From: Microvirga sp.
GTDB lineage: Bacteria; Pseudomonadota; Alphaproteobacteria; Rhizobiales; Beijerinckiaceae
NCBI GenBank assembly: GCA_031181145.1
Contig: JAPSLB010000010.1
Coordinates: forward strand, 1 to 64,000
DNA length: 64,000 nucleotides
Reading direction: 5' to 3'
The position numbers and the translations under genes are program-made. Below the pieces are notes generated by a model, which saw nothing but the letters and a program-made list of their open reading frames with translations, did no database searches and was not told the DNA's origin. The first letter of the stretch is position 1. The number at the start of each line of letters is the position of its first letter. Below are positions 20,638-29,663 of this stretch, in pieces.

Positions 20638-20673
20638 GGGTCTACTCCCGTGTTCTGTTCAGTTGCCTGACGC

Positions 20674-21066
20674 TTATTCAGCGGTGGCCGGCGCAGCATC
20701 GTCCGCCGCAGCCTTGGTGGTCTTCTTGGCCGCAGCCTTCTTGGGCTTCGCGCCACCGGCGAGGATCTCGGTGATCCGCACAATGGTGTAGTCCTGGCGA
20801 TGCCCGCGCTTGCGGCGCGAATTCTGACGACGGCGCTTCTTGAAGGAGATGACCTTCTCGCCGCGGGTGTGCTCCACCACTTCGCCCGCCACGGTCACGC
20901 CCTCGACGAGGGGAGCGCCGACCTGGGTCTCGCCGTCGTTGGTGACCATGAGAACCTGGTCGAAGGTAACAGCGGTGCCCGGCTCGCCCGCGAGCGTGGC
21001 GACGGTGATGACGTCGTTGGCGGCAACGCGATACTGCTTGCCGCCGGTCTTGATCACTGCGAACAT
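20674..21066 (-). CDS. rplU: 50S ribosomal protein L21
   Basis: 130 aa. It starts MFAVIKTGGKQYRV and carries FKKRRRQNSRRKRGHRQ, the L21 signature. A Lys/Ala-rich C-terminal tail (AKPKKAAAKKTTKAA) extends beyond the roughly 103-aa E. coli protein, as is common in alphaproteobacteria. The ATG at 21066 is chosen from the conserved N terminus; the frame is open a few codons further. Confidence 0.98.
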   Translation of the reverse strand: MFAVIKTGGKQYRVAANDVITVATLAGEPGTAVTFDQVLMVTNDGETQVGAPLVEGVTVAGEVVEHTRGEKVISFKKRRRQNSRRKRGHRQDYTIVRITEILAGGAKPKKAAAKKTTKAAADDAAPATAE

Positions 21067-21343
21067 CTTGATCCTCGTGTTCAAACCCAAATCTCAACGA
21101 GGCGCTTGGCCCGCAGGATTGGCTTTTTGGCAGTTTCCGGCTTCGGTTCACGGCCGCTTGACGCAGCCGCACGGATCAAGCAGGCACTCGTACCCGCTTG
21201 TAGAGGATGTCTACCTACGGACACTCCCCGACTTTGTCAACCAAAAACCCCCGCAAAAACATGCAGCAGGGTGCTTGAAGAGCCGCCAAGCCCGTGATAT
21301 CCACCCCGCCTCAACCAGCGGGGCTTAGACGCCTCCGCCCTCC

Positions 21344-21433
21344 GGAGAGGTGGCAGAGTGGTTGAATGCACCGCACTCGAAATGCGGCATACGGGCAACC
21401 GTATCGGGAGTTCGAATCTCCCCCTCTCCGCCA
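21344..21433 (+). tRNA. tRNA-Ser (CGA)
   Basis: A 90-base class II tRNA. Acceptor stem GGAGAGG with CCTCTCC, discriminator G and encoded CCA. Anticodon stem CCGCA/TGCGG with loop CTCGAAA, so the anticodon is CGA. A long variable arm and the T-loop GTTCGAATC are present. Confidence 0.97.
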
Positions 21434-21820
21434 TTTTCTCTTCGAAAGACACGGGCCTATGGCCACAGGGCAGCAGCTCTCAACCAGCCCGAAAATCTCG
21501 GCTGCCACGGCAACGCCACACTGGCAGGACGCATGCATTATACTATCCGCAAAGGAGGTCCCCGGCGGGAGGCTCAAGTCCGCATCAGGACCATTCCTCG
21601 TTCACCAGGGCATCCACCGCTCGCGCCGATGCTGTTCATGGGCCAAGGAGAACGGGCGGGCAATCGAACGGGCCGAGGTCCCGGTTTCGATTAGAGACCT
21701 CAAGGGCAGATTGGCGGCGACATTCTGAGCCCCATGCGAGGAAGAAGCACTGTGACAGCGATCCAGTCGCTCATCGGAACTAGCAGGTGATCAGGATTGC
21801 CCCTCTACCTGAGAAGAAGA
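21434..21820 (+). other. Intergenic region after tRNA-Ser
   Basis: About 390 bases. Several frames cross it, some running through the tRNA, but none has a recognisable domain or ribosome-binding site. No repeat of the tRNA 3' end is visible, so I see no sign of an integrated element. Confidence 0.45.
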
Positions 21821-23482
21821 TTATGCGGTCCCGTCGAGCATCCGTCTCACCTTGGCGGCGAGTTCCGCATAAGTGAAAGGCTTCCCGATCAAGTGCATCC
21901 CAGGGTCGAGGCGACCATGGTGAACAATGGCATTGGCTGTGTAGCCGGTCGTGTACAGGACCGGTATTCCCGGCTTTCGCTGGGTAATCTCGTCGGCGAG
22001 AACGCGTCCGTTCATCCCGCCAGTCAGGACAACATCGGTGAAGAGCAACTCGACTTCCGGGTGCTGTTCTACAAGAGACAGAGCCTCTCGCCCGTCGGCA
22101 GCCTCAAGAACACGGTAGCCGAGGTCACGCAACGCCTCGACCGCATAAGCCCGAAGGCTGGGTTCATCTTCCACGACCAGAATGATCTCACCGGAGCCCT
22201 TCACCATCGCAGGGGCCTGCGAAGGTATCTCCGCGGTTCCCTCGTCGGAACCGATCAGGCGGGGCAGGTAGATCTTGATCGTCGTGCCTTCGCCGAGTTC
22301 GCTATAAATCCTGACATGGCCGCTGGACTGCCGGACGAAGCCATACACTTGGCTGAGACCAAGGCCTGTTCCTTTGCCCGCTTCCTTGGTGGTGAAGAAG
22401 GGCTCGAACACCCTTTCCATCGTGGCCTTGTCCATTCCTGTTCCGGTATCGGAGACTGACACCTGCACATACTGCCCAGGCGGCACAGGCTCGGCCAAAC
22501 CTTGCACGTATGCCTCGTCCAGGCGGGCATTGGCGGTCTCAATGGTGAGCCTGCCACCCTCCGGCATAGCGTCGCGTGCGTTCACGGCCAGATTGAGAAT
22601 TGCGTTCTCCAACTGGTTCGGGTCTGCCTGAGTTCTCCAGAGACCGCCGGCCAGAACCGTCTCCAACATGACCATCTCGCCCAATGTCCGCCGCAGCAGC
22701 TCGGACATGCCGGCCACCAGCTTGTTGGCGTCGATGGGCTTGGGATCAAGCGGCTGTCGCCGTGAGAAGGCCAGAAGCCGATGCGTTAGGGTGGCTGCCC
22801 GGCGCGTCGCCTCCATGGCGTGTTCGGCTGCTCTCTTGAGACGCTCATGCCCCTCGGGCAAGCGTCGTTGCAGGAGTTCGATGTTGCCGACGATGATGGT
22901 CAGCAGGTTGTTGAAGTCATGGGCGATGCCGCCCGTGAGCTGACCGACGGCTTCCATCTTCTGTGCTTGCCGCAGCGCCTCCTCGGCCTTCATGCGCTCG
23001 GCCACTTCCTCGGCGACCCGCAGTTCAAGAGTCTCGTTCAAGCGCCTGAGTTGCTCGGTAGCCTCCTCGGCCTTCCGGCGGGCCAGGAGCAGTTCCCGCT
23101 CGTAGGTTCGCCGGTCGGTCGCATTGAAGAGAGTGATGCGATGGACCATTGGACGGCCTGCCGCATCCAGCTTCTGGACCGTGTTGGCCAAGACCGGCAG
23201 CTGCCGCCCATCCGCACAGATCAGGTCGAAGGCGATCTCGTTGACGAAACCCTGCATCCGCAGGAGCGGGGCGAAGTGCGTATCGTAGAATATTTTGCCG
23301 CCAATATTCAGCAGGTCCTGGAAGCACTTGTGGCCCACGAGGTCCTTCCGGTCCATGCCGATCCAGGTCAGAAAGGTCCGGTTGACCCGAATGATGGTGC
23401 CATCCGGCTGTGTCGAGAGGTAGCCGCAGGGGGCGCTCTCATATAGTTCCTCGGCCGTCTCGATCAGAGCGCCCGGGTCCAT
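21821..23482 (-). CDS. PAS-histidine kinase-receiver hybrid protein, partner of an RsbQ-like hydrolase
   Basis: 553 aa, no membrane segments, so a cytoplasmic sensor. Residues about 10-125 are a PAS domain (ESAPCGYLSTQPDGTIIRVN, ending FNATDRRTYERELLLA), then a coiled coil to about 175. Next is a histidine kinase domain with the phospho-acceptor in GQLTGGIAHDFNN (His188) and the N, G1 and G2 boxes of the ATPase (NLAVNARDAM, VSDTGTGM, GKGTGLGLS). The C-terminal receiver (about 431-553) has the acidic pair VVEDE, the phosphorylation site Asp483 in LLFTDVVL and Lys in GKPF. The PAS resembles that of Bacillus RsbP in its APCGxL start and its ExELLxAR exit. The upstream hydrolase gene ends five bases before this ATG. 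There is no output domain. Confidence 0.93.
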   Translation of the reverse strand: MDPGALIETAEELYESAPCGYLSTQPDGTIIRVNRTFLTWIGMDRKDLVGHKCFQDLLNIGGKIFYDTHFAPLLRMQGFVNEIAFDLICADGRQLPVLANTVQKLDAAGRPMVHRITLFNATDRRTYERELLLARRKAEEATEQLRRLNETLELRVAEEVAERMKAEEALRQAQKMEAVGQLTGGIAHDFNNLLTIIVGNIELLQRRLPEGHERLKRAAEHAMEATRRAATLTHRLLAFSRRQPLDPKPIDANKLVAGMSELLRRTLGEMVMLETVLAGGLWRTQADPNQLENAILNLAVNARDAMPEGGRLTIETANARLDEAYVQGLAEPVPPGQYVQVSVSDTGTGMDKATMERVFEPFFTTKEAGKGTGLGLSQVYGFVRQSSGHVRIYSELGEGTTIKIYLPRLIGSDEGTAEIPSQAPAMVKGSGEIILVVEDEPSLRAYAVEALRDLGYRVLEAADGREALSLVEQHPEVELLFTDVVLTGGMNGRVLADEITQRKPGIPVLYTTGYTANAIVHHGRLDPGMHLIGKPFTYAELAAKVRRMLDGTA

Positions 23483-23487
23483 GTTCA

Positions 23488-24309
23488 CTAGGCAACCGCC
23501 TTTGTTGATGCAGGATCGCGCAGGAAGGCTTCCATGGCGGCGATGGTCTCCTCTGGCGCACTCAGGTTCGGGCAGTGCCCTGTTGCCCTCATCAGGACGA
23601 ACTGGCTGCCCGGAAGGTTCTGGTGTATGTAGCGACCAACCGCCTCCGGGGCAATGGCATCCTGGGAACATTGGAGGATGAGCGCCTTAGTCCTCACTTT
23701 GGGCAGATCGGTCCGATTGTCCGAAAGGAACGTCACGCGGGCGAAGTGCTTGGCAATCTCGGGATCGGTCCGACAGAAGCTGTTTGTGAGTTCCTCGCCG
23801 AGTTCTGGGCGGTCCGGGGTGCCCATGATCACCGGAGCCATGGTGCTGGACCAGCCGAGATGATTGCTGTCGAGGAAGTCGAGCAGGCCCTCGATATCCT
23901 CCTGCTTGAACCCACCCACGTACTCGCCATCGTTGATGTAGCGCGGCGAGGGACCAATCAGCACGAGACGATCGAACCGCTCCGGCTCTCGGATGGCGGC
24001 CAGAAGCCCGATCATGGCACTGACCGAATGACCGACGAAGATCACATCCTTCAGGTCCAGCTCACGGCAGATCGCCAGCACGTCGTCCGCATAGCCATCG
24101 AGGGCGCCGTACCTTACCCGGTCGAAGGAAGCGGCATCCGATTGCCCGTGGCCGACATGATCGAAGAGGACGATCCTGTAGCGAGCCTCGAAGGCAGGAG
24201 TGATGAAGCGCCACATATTCTGGTCACAGCCGTAGCCATGGGCGAAGAGCATAGGCTGCTCCCCATGGCCGATGACCTTGACATTATGTCGTTGAAGAAC
24301 GGCAGACAT
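23488..24309 (-). CDS. rsbQ: RsbQ-like alpha/beta hydrolase (signal perception)
   Basis: 273 aa. Throughout its length it resembles Bacillus subtilis RsbQ and the plant D14/KAI2 receptors: FAHGYGCDQNMW, DHVGHGQSD, FVGHSVSAMIG with nucleophile Ser95, ILQCSQDAIAP with Asp217, and GHCPNLS with His245. In Bacillus, RsbQ works with the PAS phosphatase RsbP in energy-stress signalling to sigma-B. Here the next gene encodes a PAS hybrid kinase in the place of RsbP. The ATG at 24309 has a GGAGCG site eight bases upstream; a TTG five codons earlier is less likely. An EcfG-like promoter lies about 180 bases upstream. Confidence 0.92.
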   Translation of the reverse strand: MSAVLQRHNVKVIGHGEQPMLFAHGYGCDQNMWRFITPAFEARYRIVLFDHVGHGQSDAASFDRVRYGALDGYADDVLAICRELDLKDVIFVGHSVSAMIGLLAAIREPERFDRLVLIGPSPRYINDGEYVGGFKQEDIEGLLDFLDSNHLGWSSTMAPVIMGTPDRPELGEELTNSFCRTDPEIAKHFARVTFLSDNRTDLPKVRTKALILQCSQDAIAPEAVGRYIHQNLPGSQFVLMRATGHCPNLSAPEETIAAMEAFLRDPASTKAVA

Positions 24310-24490
24310 GGACGCTCCGTGCAATCCGAGGACTGAGAAGATGAGACCGCTCGCGGGCGGCAGGCGCGAGCTTCGCAGTTCAGGGGACTTATGAGTTCAG
24401 AGGACCTATGTAAGCCTATCCGCGCCCCTTTCAATCCGCTGACATGCTCATAACGCATCTCACGATTGGCGAAGTGGACGGGGCGCAACT

Positions 24491-24515
24491 AACATCGGTG
24501 CACGAGGGAGGTTCC
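24491..24515 (-). promoter_or_regulatory. EcfG-like promoter upstream of the rsbQ-like operon
   Basis: Minus strand GGAAC (24515-24511), 17 bases, then GTT (24493-24491). The extended -10 has T where the consensus has C. About four such looser matches are expected by chance in the window, so this rests on its position about 180 bases upstream of the hydrolase start. Confidence 0.45.
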
Positions 24516-24634
24516 GAGCCGGGACGACGGCTCGGCGGATCCGGAAGGAATGCGCCTGGAACCGCTCGCTGCTTCGGGCATTGGCGCAGCATCCGTCTCT
24601 CCGAAACCCTGGCCTGTTGAAGCAGGAGGATCTC

Positions 24635-26062
24635 ATGCCTCGTTCTGCATTGAACTCAAGTTTGATGAGATATGTCTTTGCCGGCGTGCTGTCGGTTCTG
24701 GCACTCGCCCCACCGCCGGCGGCCGCGCAACAGGTGCCTGCCGACTTTACGGCCGTTGTGAAGGAGAAGATGCCGGCTGTCGTCGCGATCACGACAAAGC
24801 AGCGTGTCGAGGAACAGGAGCAGGCCCAGGCGCTGCCGGACGACCTGCCGTTCCGTGAGTTCTTCCGCCGCTATTACGGCGAACGGCTCGAGCCTCGCCG
24901 TCAGCAGCCGCGACAGGCTCTCGGATCGGGATTCCTGATCAGCTCGGACGGGCACATCATCACCAACAATCACGTGGTGGAGGATGCGGCCGAAATCCAC
25001 GTCGTGTTCGGGGACAGGACGAATGTTCCGGCAACTCTCGTCGGCCGGGATCCCGCGACGGATATCGCAGTGCTGAAGATCGATCCCCGGCCCAACATGG
25101 CCATCGCCACCTGGGGCGACTCGGATGCCGCGGAGCCAGGCTCCTGGGCAATCGCCATCGGCAGCCCCTTCGGCCTCGGCGGCACCGTAACGGTCGGTGT
25201 CGTATCCGCGCGATCCCGCGACATCCGCTCGGGTCCGTATGACGACTACATCCAGACGGACGCCTCCATCAACCGGGGCAATTCGGGCGGGCCGCTGTTC
25301 AATGCCCGCGGCGAGGTGATCGGCGTGAACACAGCGATCTTTTCCCCGTCAGGCGTCAACATCGGCATCGGCTTCGCGGTGCCCTCGAACAGCGCGCGAG
25401 CAGTGGCCGACCAGTTGATCCGGACTGGCCGGGTCGAGCGCGGCTATGTCGGGCTGCGCCTGCAGGAGATCACGCCTGCCATCGCTCAGGCCCTCGGCCG
25501 CCCGGACGATAAAGGTGTGCTCGTTGCCTCTGTGGAGCCCGGCGGCCCGGCCGACAAGGCGGGCTTCCGGTCCGGTGACGTGATCACGCGGTTCGATGGG
25601 AATCCGGTGGAGAGCGGGAGGGAACTCTCTCGCGCCGTCGCCGCCACGAAGCCCGGCACCCAGGCCCCCGTGACAGTTGTCCGGGATGGCAGCCCCCAGG
25701 AATTGACCATCACCATCGGCCAGCGCAGCGAGGAGCAGGCAGCCCGCTCGACGGCTCCAGATCGTACGGACGACGGCAAACGTCTCGGGCTGGCGCTCAG
25801 CCCGATTCCCGAAGCAGCTCGCGGCCAGCTCGGACTTGAGCCCGGTACGACGGGTGTCCTGGTCCAGCGGGTCGATCCGAACAGTCCGGCCGCAGAGGCG
25901 GGCCTCAGGCAGGGCGACGTGATCGTCTCGGCCAATAACCAGCCGGTGAGCGCACCGGCCGATGTGGCGAAGGCCTGGACGGATGTCCAAGGGCAGAAGC
26001 GACCGATTCTCCTGCGCGTAAAACGCGACGATCAGTACCTGTTCGTTGCGATCGAAGGGTAA
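24635..26062 (+). CDS. degP: DegP/HtrA-type periplasmic serine protease
   Basis: 475 aa. Signal peptide about residues 1-31 (ending AAAQ). The trypsin-like domain has His113 (NNHVVED), Asp143 (ATDIAVLKID) and Ser217 (GNSGGPLF). Two PDZ domains follow at about 270-355 and 385-470. It degrades or refolds damaged envelope proteins. The ATG at 24635 is chosen for a perfect AGGAGG four bases before it and a proper signal sequence. It stands alone, divergent from the rsbQ-like operon; the shared upstream region holds a 7-bp hairpin at 24514-24535. Confidence 0.95.
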   Translation: MPRSALNSSLMRYVFAGVLSVLALAPPPAAAQQVPADFTAVVKEKMPAVVAITTKQRVEEQEQAQALPDDLPFREFFRRYYGERLEPRRQQPRQALGSGFLISSDGHIITNNHVVEDAAEIHVVFGDRTNVPATLVGRDPATDIAVLKIDPRPNMAIATWGDSDAAEPGSWAIAIGSPFGLGGTVTVGVVSARSRDIRSGPYDDYIQTDASINRGNSGGPLFNARGEVIGVNTAIFSPSGVNIGIGFAVPSNSARAVADQLIRTGRVERGYVGLRLQEITPAIAQALGRPDDKGVLVASVEPGGPADKAGFRSGDVITRFDGNPVESGRELSRAVAATKPGTQAPVTVVRDGSPQELTITIGQRSEEQAARSTAPDRTDDGKRLGLALSPIPEAARGQLGLEPGTTGVLVQRVDPNSPAAEAGLRQGDVIVSANNQPVSAPADVAKAWTDVQGQKRPILLRVKRDDQYLFVAIEG

Positions 26063-26070
26063 CGACGAAA

Positions 26071-26092
26071 CTCCCGAGCCGCGGCTCGGGAG
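26071..26092 (+). terminator. Hairpin after degP
   Basis: A 22-base perfect palindrome (9-bp stem CTCCCGAGC, 4-base loop CGCG) nine bases after the degP stop, followed by GCTCTTTGG. It probably acts as a terminator. Confidence 0.65.
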
Positions 26093-26581
26093 GCTCTTTG
26101 GAATTCGATGCGGAAATCTACTCGGGACCGCCCCCTTCTGCATCGTCGCCTGCGCCGGAAGTGGTGCTCCCGGTCGCCACCATGTCGGGCATCCAACCAG
26201 GCACTCCCGTGGGCCCACGCATGCCGAATGTGACGGCCCCACTGCATCCATCGCGAAGAGCGTCGCTTCTCAACTCCTGCGGCAAGCACCGGGCAGGCAC
26301 CTGTTGCGCAAAATCAGGGAAGGATGGGTCAGAGGCGCCAAGTCCCAGCGCGACAGCCAACAATGCACCAGGAAAGACACGTTCGGCATGTGAATCTTCC
26401 TCGCAGCCGCAATCTCACGATCTCGATTTCAAACATGACCCGGCCCTCTCGGTTCCTGAGGTACAGGCGGTCTTGAAGCGACAGTCAGCCTTCTTACCTC
26501 TCCCGGTGCCCGAGCATCGACCTTCCCGTCGAGCAGCTGAAACCGGAAGCGTTCTTTCATGATCAGAAATCGGTTGGCACC
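26093..26581 (+). other. Intergenic region between degP and the S1 protease gene
   Basis: About 490 bases. Open frames exist on both strands, one on the minus strand (about 26118-26363) looking like a short Gly/Pro-rich exported peptide, but it lacks an ATG and a ribosome-binding site, so no gene is called. No repeat or promoter stands out. Confidence 0.4.
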
Positions 26582-27361
26582 ATGAAGCGGCTTTCCATAT
26601 CTCCCGCAAGCGAGAAGCGTCTGATCGGCAGCCGGCGCTCAAGGTGGCTGCTTGCAGCGGTCCTCTTCTGGCCGATCGGCCAGGCTCATGCCATCGAAGG
26701 AGGCGCTCCCGCGCGGGCCGATGACCAGCTCGCCCGCGCGACGGTCGCAGTCGGCACATTCGTTCAGCCGGACGGCTCTCTCCGGATGAGCCGCTGCACC
26801 GGAGCGCTCATCGCCCCTGATCTCGTGCTGACGGCCGCACATTGCATCAGAGGCAACCCTGTCGGGGCGGTGGTTCATCTCTATCAGGGGAGCAGGCGAC
26901 TTCGTTCGGCTCACCGGGTCGTCGCTGCGGCCCGCCACGCCCTTGGGCCGGGACGCCTCACCTCCCGCGGCCTGTCAAACATGCTCGACGAGATCTCTTT
27001 CGACATCGCCGTCCTGCGTCTGGAGACACCTGTCAGAGGACGAACCCCTCTCCGCCTCGTCCGTGACCTGCAACGACCTCCGTCCACCCTGCGGCTGGCG
27101 GGCACCGGTCTCTCCGGGCGGACGGCCGGAACCCTCAGAACTGCCTCCTTGAGGCCTCTTGCGGTCTCGGAGACGGGGCTGATCATTGCGCGCACGGTTG
27201 GTGCACGTGTTTGCATCGGCGACTCGGGCGGCCCTGTCGTCATCCCGAGCAGGCAGGGTCCGCTGCTCTGGGGCGTGGCGAGCGCTGTCATTACGCCCCA
27301 GGCCCCATGCGGCGACATCCTCATGATCGCCCCCGCCGCGAGTGCACGCCTGCAGGTGTGA
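26582..27361 (+). CDS. Secreted trypsin-like (S1 family) serine protease
   Basis: 259 aa. Signal sequence to about residue 37 (ending AHA), followed by IEGGAPA, which resembles the activation-site N terminus of trypsin-fold proteases. The triad is His87 (LTAAHCI), Asp141 (FDIAVLRLE) and Ser215 (CIGDSGGPV). Cys72/Cys88 and Cys211/Cys243 could form disulfides. It is likely a periplasmic or exported enzyme of unknown substrate. It is an isolated gene downstream of degP and convergent with the debranching-enzyme gene. Confidence 0.85.
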   Translation: MKRLSISPASEKRLIGSRRSRWLLAAVLFWPIGQAHAIEGGAPARADDQLARATVAVGTFVQPDGSLRMSRCTGALIAPDLVLTAAHCIRGNPVGAVVHLYQGSRRLRSAHRVVAAARHALGPGRLTSRGLSNMLDEISFDIAVLRLETPVRGRTPLRLVRDLQRPPSTLRLAGTGLSGRTAGTLRTASLRPLAVSETGLIIARTVGARVCIGDSGGPVVIPSRQGPLLWGVASAVITPQAPCGDILMIAPAASARLQV

Positions 27362-27422
27362 GCAGCATCATGGTCACCCGGGCGCCGGGCTTTCGGACGC
27401 ACGAGCCCGGCACCGAACGACA

Positions 27423-29618
27423 TCAGTGCGTGATCGCAACCTGCACGTCTCCTGTCCGGCGCAGGACATGGGTCGCAACCTCGCTTCCGGCGCGGCGCAC
27501 GACGAAATCGACCGTTTCCCCACTGACGGCAAGGTTACGGAGGACGATCTCGTCCAGGAAGGCCGGAAGCACCGGTCGGTCGAGCCTGATTTCCTTGGCG
27601 AGCGGATCGAAGGCAAGGCCGAGGCAGGCCTGGATCAGACTCAAGGAGGTTGCCGCCGCCCAGGCCTGAGGAGCGCAGGCGACCGGATAGAATGTCGGCC
27701 CCTCGCTGCGCCGACGCGGAAAGCCGCAGAACAGCTCGGGCAGACGCCGGAGATCGATATGGATCGAGGCGTGGAACAGGCCGTCGAGAATCCGTGCTGC
27801 ATCCCGCTTGAATCCATAGCGGGCGAGCCCCAGGGCGATCAGGGCATTGTCATGTGGCCATACCGAGCCGTTGTGATAGGACATCGGGTTATACCGCGCC
27901 TCGGTTGAGGCTACGGTCCTCACGCCCCAACCCGAGAACGAGGATCGATCCATCAGGGTCTCAGCAAGCCGAGCGGCGCGATCCGGCGAGGCGAGGCCCG
28001 TGAAGAGCGCATGGCCTGCATTCGAGGCCCTGACCCGACACACCCGCTTGTCTCCGTCGAGCGCGAGCGCGTAGGTGCCGAGATCATCACACCAGAAGGC
28101 GCTGTCGAACCGGAGCTTCAGGGCTTCCGCCTCGCGGATGAGGACCCCTGCCCGTTCAGGCATATCCAGGCGGGATGCGATGAGGGATGCGGCCCGCTTG
28201 GCGGCATAGACATAAGCCTGAACCTCGCACAATGCGATCGGCCCGCGAGCCATGCTGCCATCTGCATGGAAAATGGAGTCGTGACTGTCCTTCCAGCCCT
28301 GGTTGAGCAGCCCTCCCTCGGTCCGCCGGCCATATTCGACGAAGCCGTCGCCGTCGCGGTCGCCGTAACGGTCGATCCACCGCAAGGCCGCTTCGATGTT
28401 CGGCCAGAGTTTCTCCAGGGTCCCGATATCGGCCGTGCGCTCCAGATAGGCACCTGCGAGCATCACGAAGAGAGGCGTCGAGTCGACGCTCCCGTAGTAG
28501 CGACGGAACGGCACCTCGCCGAGTTCCGCCATCTCGCCATATCGGACCTCATGCAGGATCTTTCCGGGCTCAGCGTCCGACTCGGGATTCTCCACCTTCG
28601 CCTGGTTGTCCGCCAGGAACCTGAGGACGCCCCGGGCCAGCGTAGGATCGCTCCACAGAGTCAGGTAAGCGGTGATCAGGGCATCGCGCCCGAAGGCGGC
28701 GCTGAACCAAGGCGTGCCCGCATAGGGATAAGGCCCTTCGGGCGTGTCCGTCACCAGCATGTAGAGATCGGAGACAGACCGTCGCAAGGCCTCGTTGAAG
28801 ATCTCGTTCGAGGTGACGATGGCGGCCGAACGGGACGATGAATGACGCAATGCCCGCCGCGCCTCGACCATGGAGGACAGATAATGCTCTCTCGGGCGGC
28901 GCTGCGGGAGCGCCGCGTCGCAGCGGATCTCCACGAAGACGATGGCGCGTCCTCTCGGAGCCACCTCGACGTCGAACAGGGCACTTCCCGCTTCCAGCCG
29001 GCTCGGAGCCGGATCGAAGCGCAGTGACGTGGTCCTGGTTCGCTTATCAAGACCGGTATAGGCCAGGGTGACGGCGTCGGCCTCCACGTGAGCCGGGAGC
29101 AGGATTCCTCGCCGTTCGCGCCGGGTGCCCCGCACCTCGAAGAGGTCGGCGAAGTCGGCCTCGAAGCGCAACTCGATCGACAGCCGCCGGGGTCGATCGT
29201 CGAAGTTGCGCACGAGCAGACGCTCGAAACACGTGGAGTTCCAGAGAAACTTGGACCGGCGGATATGGATCAGATCATGCTCCAGGGCGAGACGGTCGAC
29301 ATCCTCATAGAGGTCCGGATTGGTCAGATCGCAGGTGAGCACCGCATTGTCGTCGCGCAGGGTCGAGGACAGAAGGATCGGGCGCGCCCCCTCGATCCGC
29401 AGATCCAGGTGCGATAGATAGCGGGTATCGCGGTAGAACAGTCCATCGGGACTGCCCTCCCCCGACAACACGTCGCCGTTGCGGTCGAATACGCCAAAGG
29501 TATCCCCATGCTTGAGAATGCGCGGGCGCCGCTCCTGAAGGGATGATTGCGACGCGACGGCGAATTGACCAAGAGAGGCGCCGGATGGCGCATCCGGCGT
29601 TTCATGCGGCATGTCCAT
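27423..29618 (-). CDS. Glycogen debranching / amylo-alpha-1,6-glucosidase-like protein
   Basis: 731 aa. The N-terminal beta domain (about residues 35-240) has the GDTFGVFDRNGD and GLFYRDTRYLSHL signatures of bacterial glycogen-debranching N-terminal domains. The C-terminal (alpha/alpha)6 barrel (about 290-690) contains PWFSAAFGRDALITA, ALRWIDRYGDRDGDG, LLNQGWKDSHDSI and YNPMSYHNGSVWPHDNALIA (20 residues). These proteins are thought to act on alpha-glucans, though many members are untested. It follows the GT4 gene by 45 bases and is probably in its operon, suggesting joint action on a storage or stress glucan. Confidence 0.88.
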   Translation of the reverse strand: MDMPHETPDAPSGASLGQFAVASQSSLQERRPRILKHGDTFGVFDRNGDVLSGEGSPDGLFYRDTRYLSHLDLRIEGARPILLSSTLRDDNAVLTCDLTNPDLYEDVDRLALEHDLIHIRRSKFLWNSTCFERLLVRNFDDRPRRLSIELRFEADFADLFEVRGTRRERRGILLPAHVEADAVTLAYTGLDKRTRTTSLRFDPAPSRLEAGSALFDVEVAPRGRAIVFVEIRCDAALPQRRPREHYLSSMVEARRALRHSSSRSAAIVTSNEIFNEALRRSVSDLYMLVTDTPEGPYPYAGTPWFSAAFGRDALITAYLTLWSDPTLARGVLRFLADNQAKVENPESDAEPGKILHEVRYGEMAELGEVPFRRYYGSVDSTPLFVMLAGAYLERTADIGTLEKLWPNIEAALRWIDRYGDRDGDGFVEYGRRTEGGLLNQGWKDSHDSIFHADGSMARGPIALCEVQAYVYAAKRAASLIASRLDMPERAGVLIREAEALKLRFDSAFWCDDLGTYALALDGDKRVCRVRASNAGHALFTGLASPDRAARLAETLMDRSSFSGWGVRTVASTEARYNPMSYHNGSVWPHDNALIALGLARYGFKRDAARILDGLFHASIHIDLRRLPELFCGFPRRRSEGPTFYPVACAPQAWAAATSLSLIQACLGLAFDPLAKEIRLDRPVLPAFLDEIVLRNLAVSGETVDFVVRRAGSEVATHVLRRTGDVQVAITH

Positions 29619-29663
29619 GACGTTGTCTCCCGTAACGAAAAACAGTCATGTTTAAGTCCGTTC

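Noticed and set aside
21344-21820. Possible integrated element behind tRNA-Ser
   Set aside because: No integrase, no repeated tRNA end and no unusual genes were found.
26098-26562. Frames on both strands in the gap after degP
   Set aside because: No ribosome-binding site, no ATG on the minus-strand candidate and no domain on either strand.
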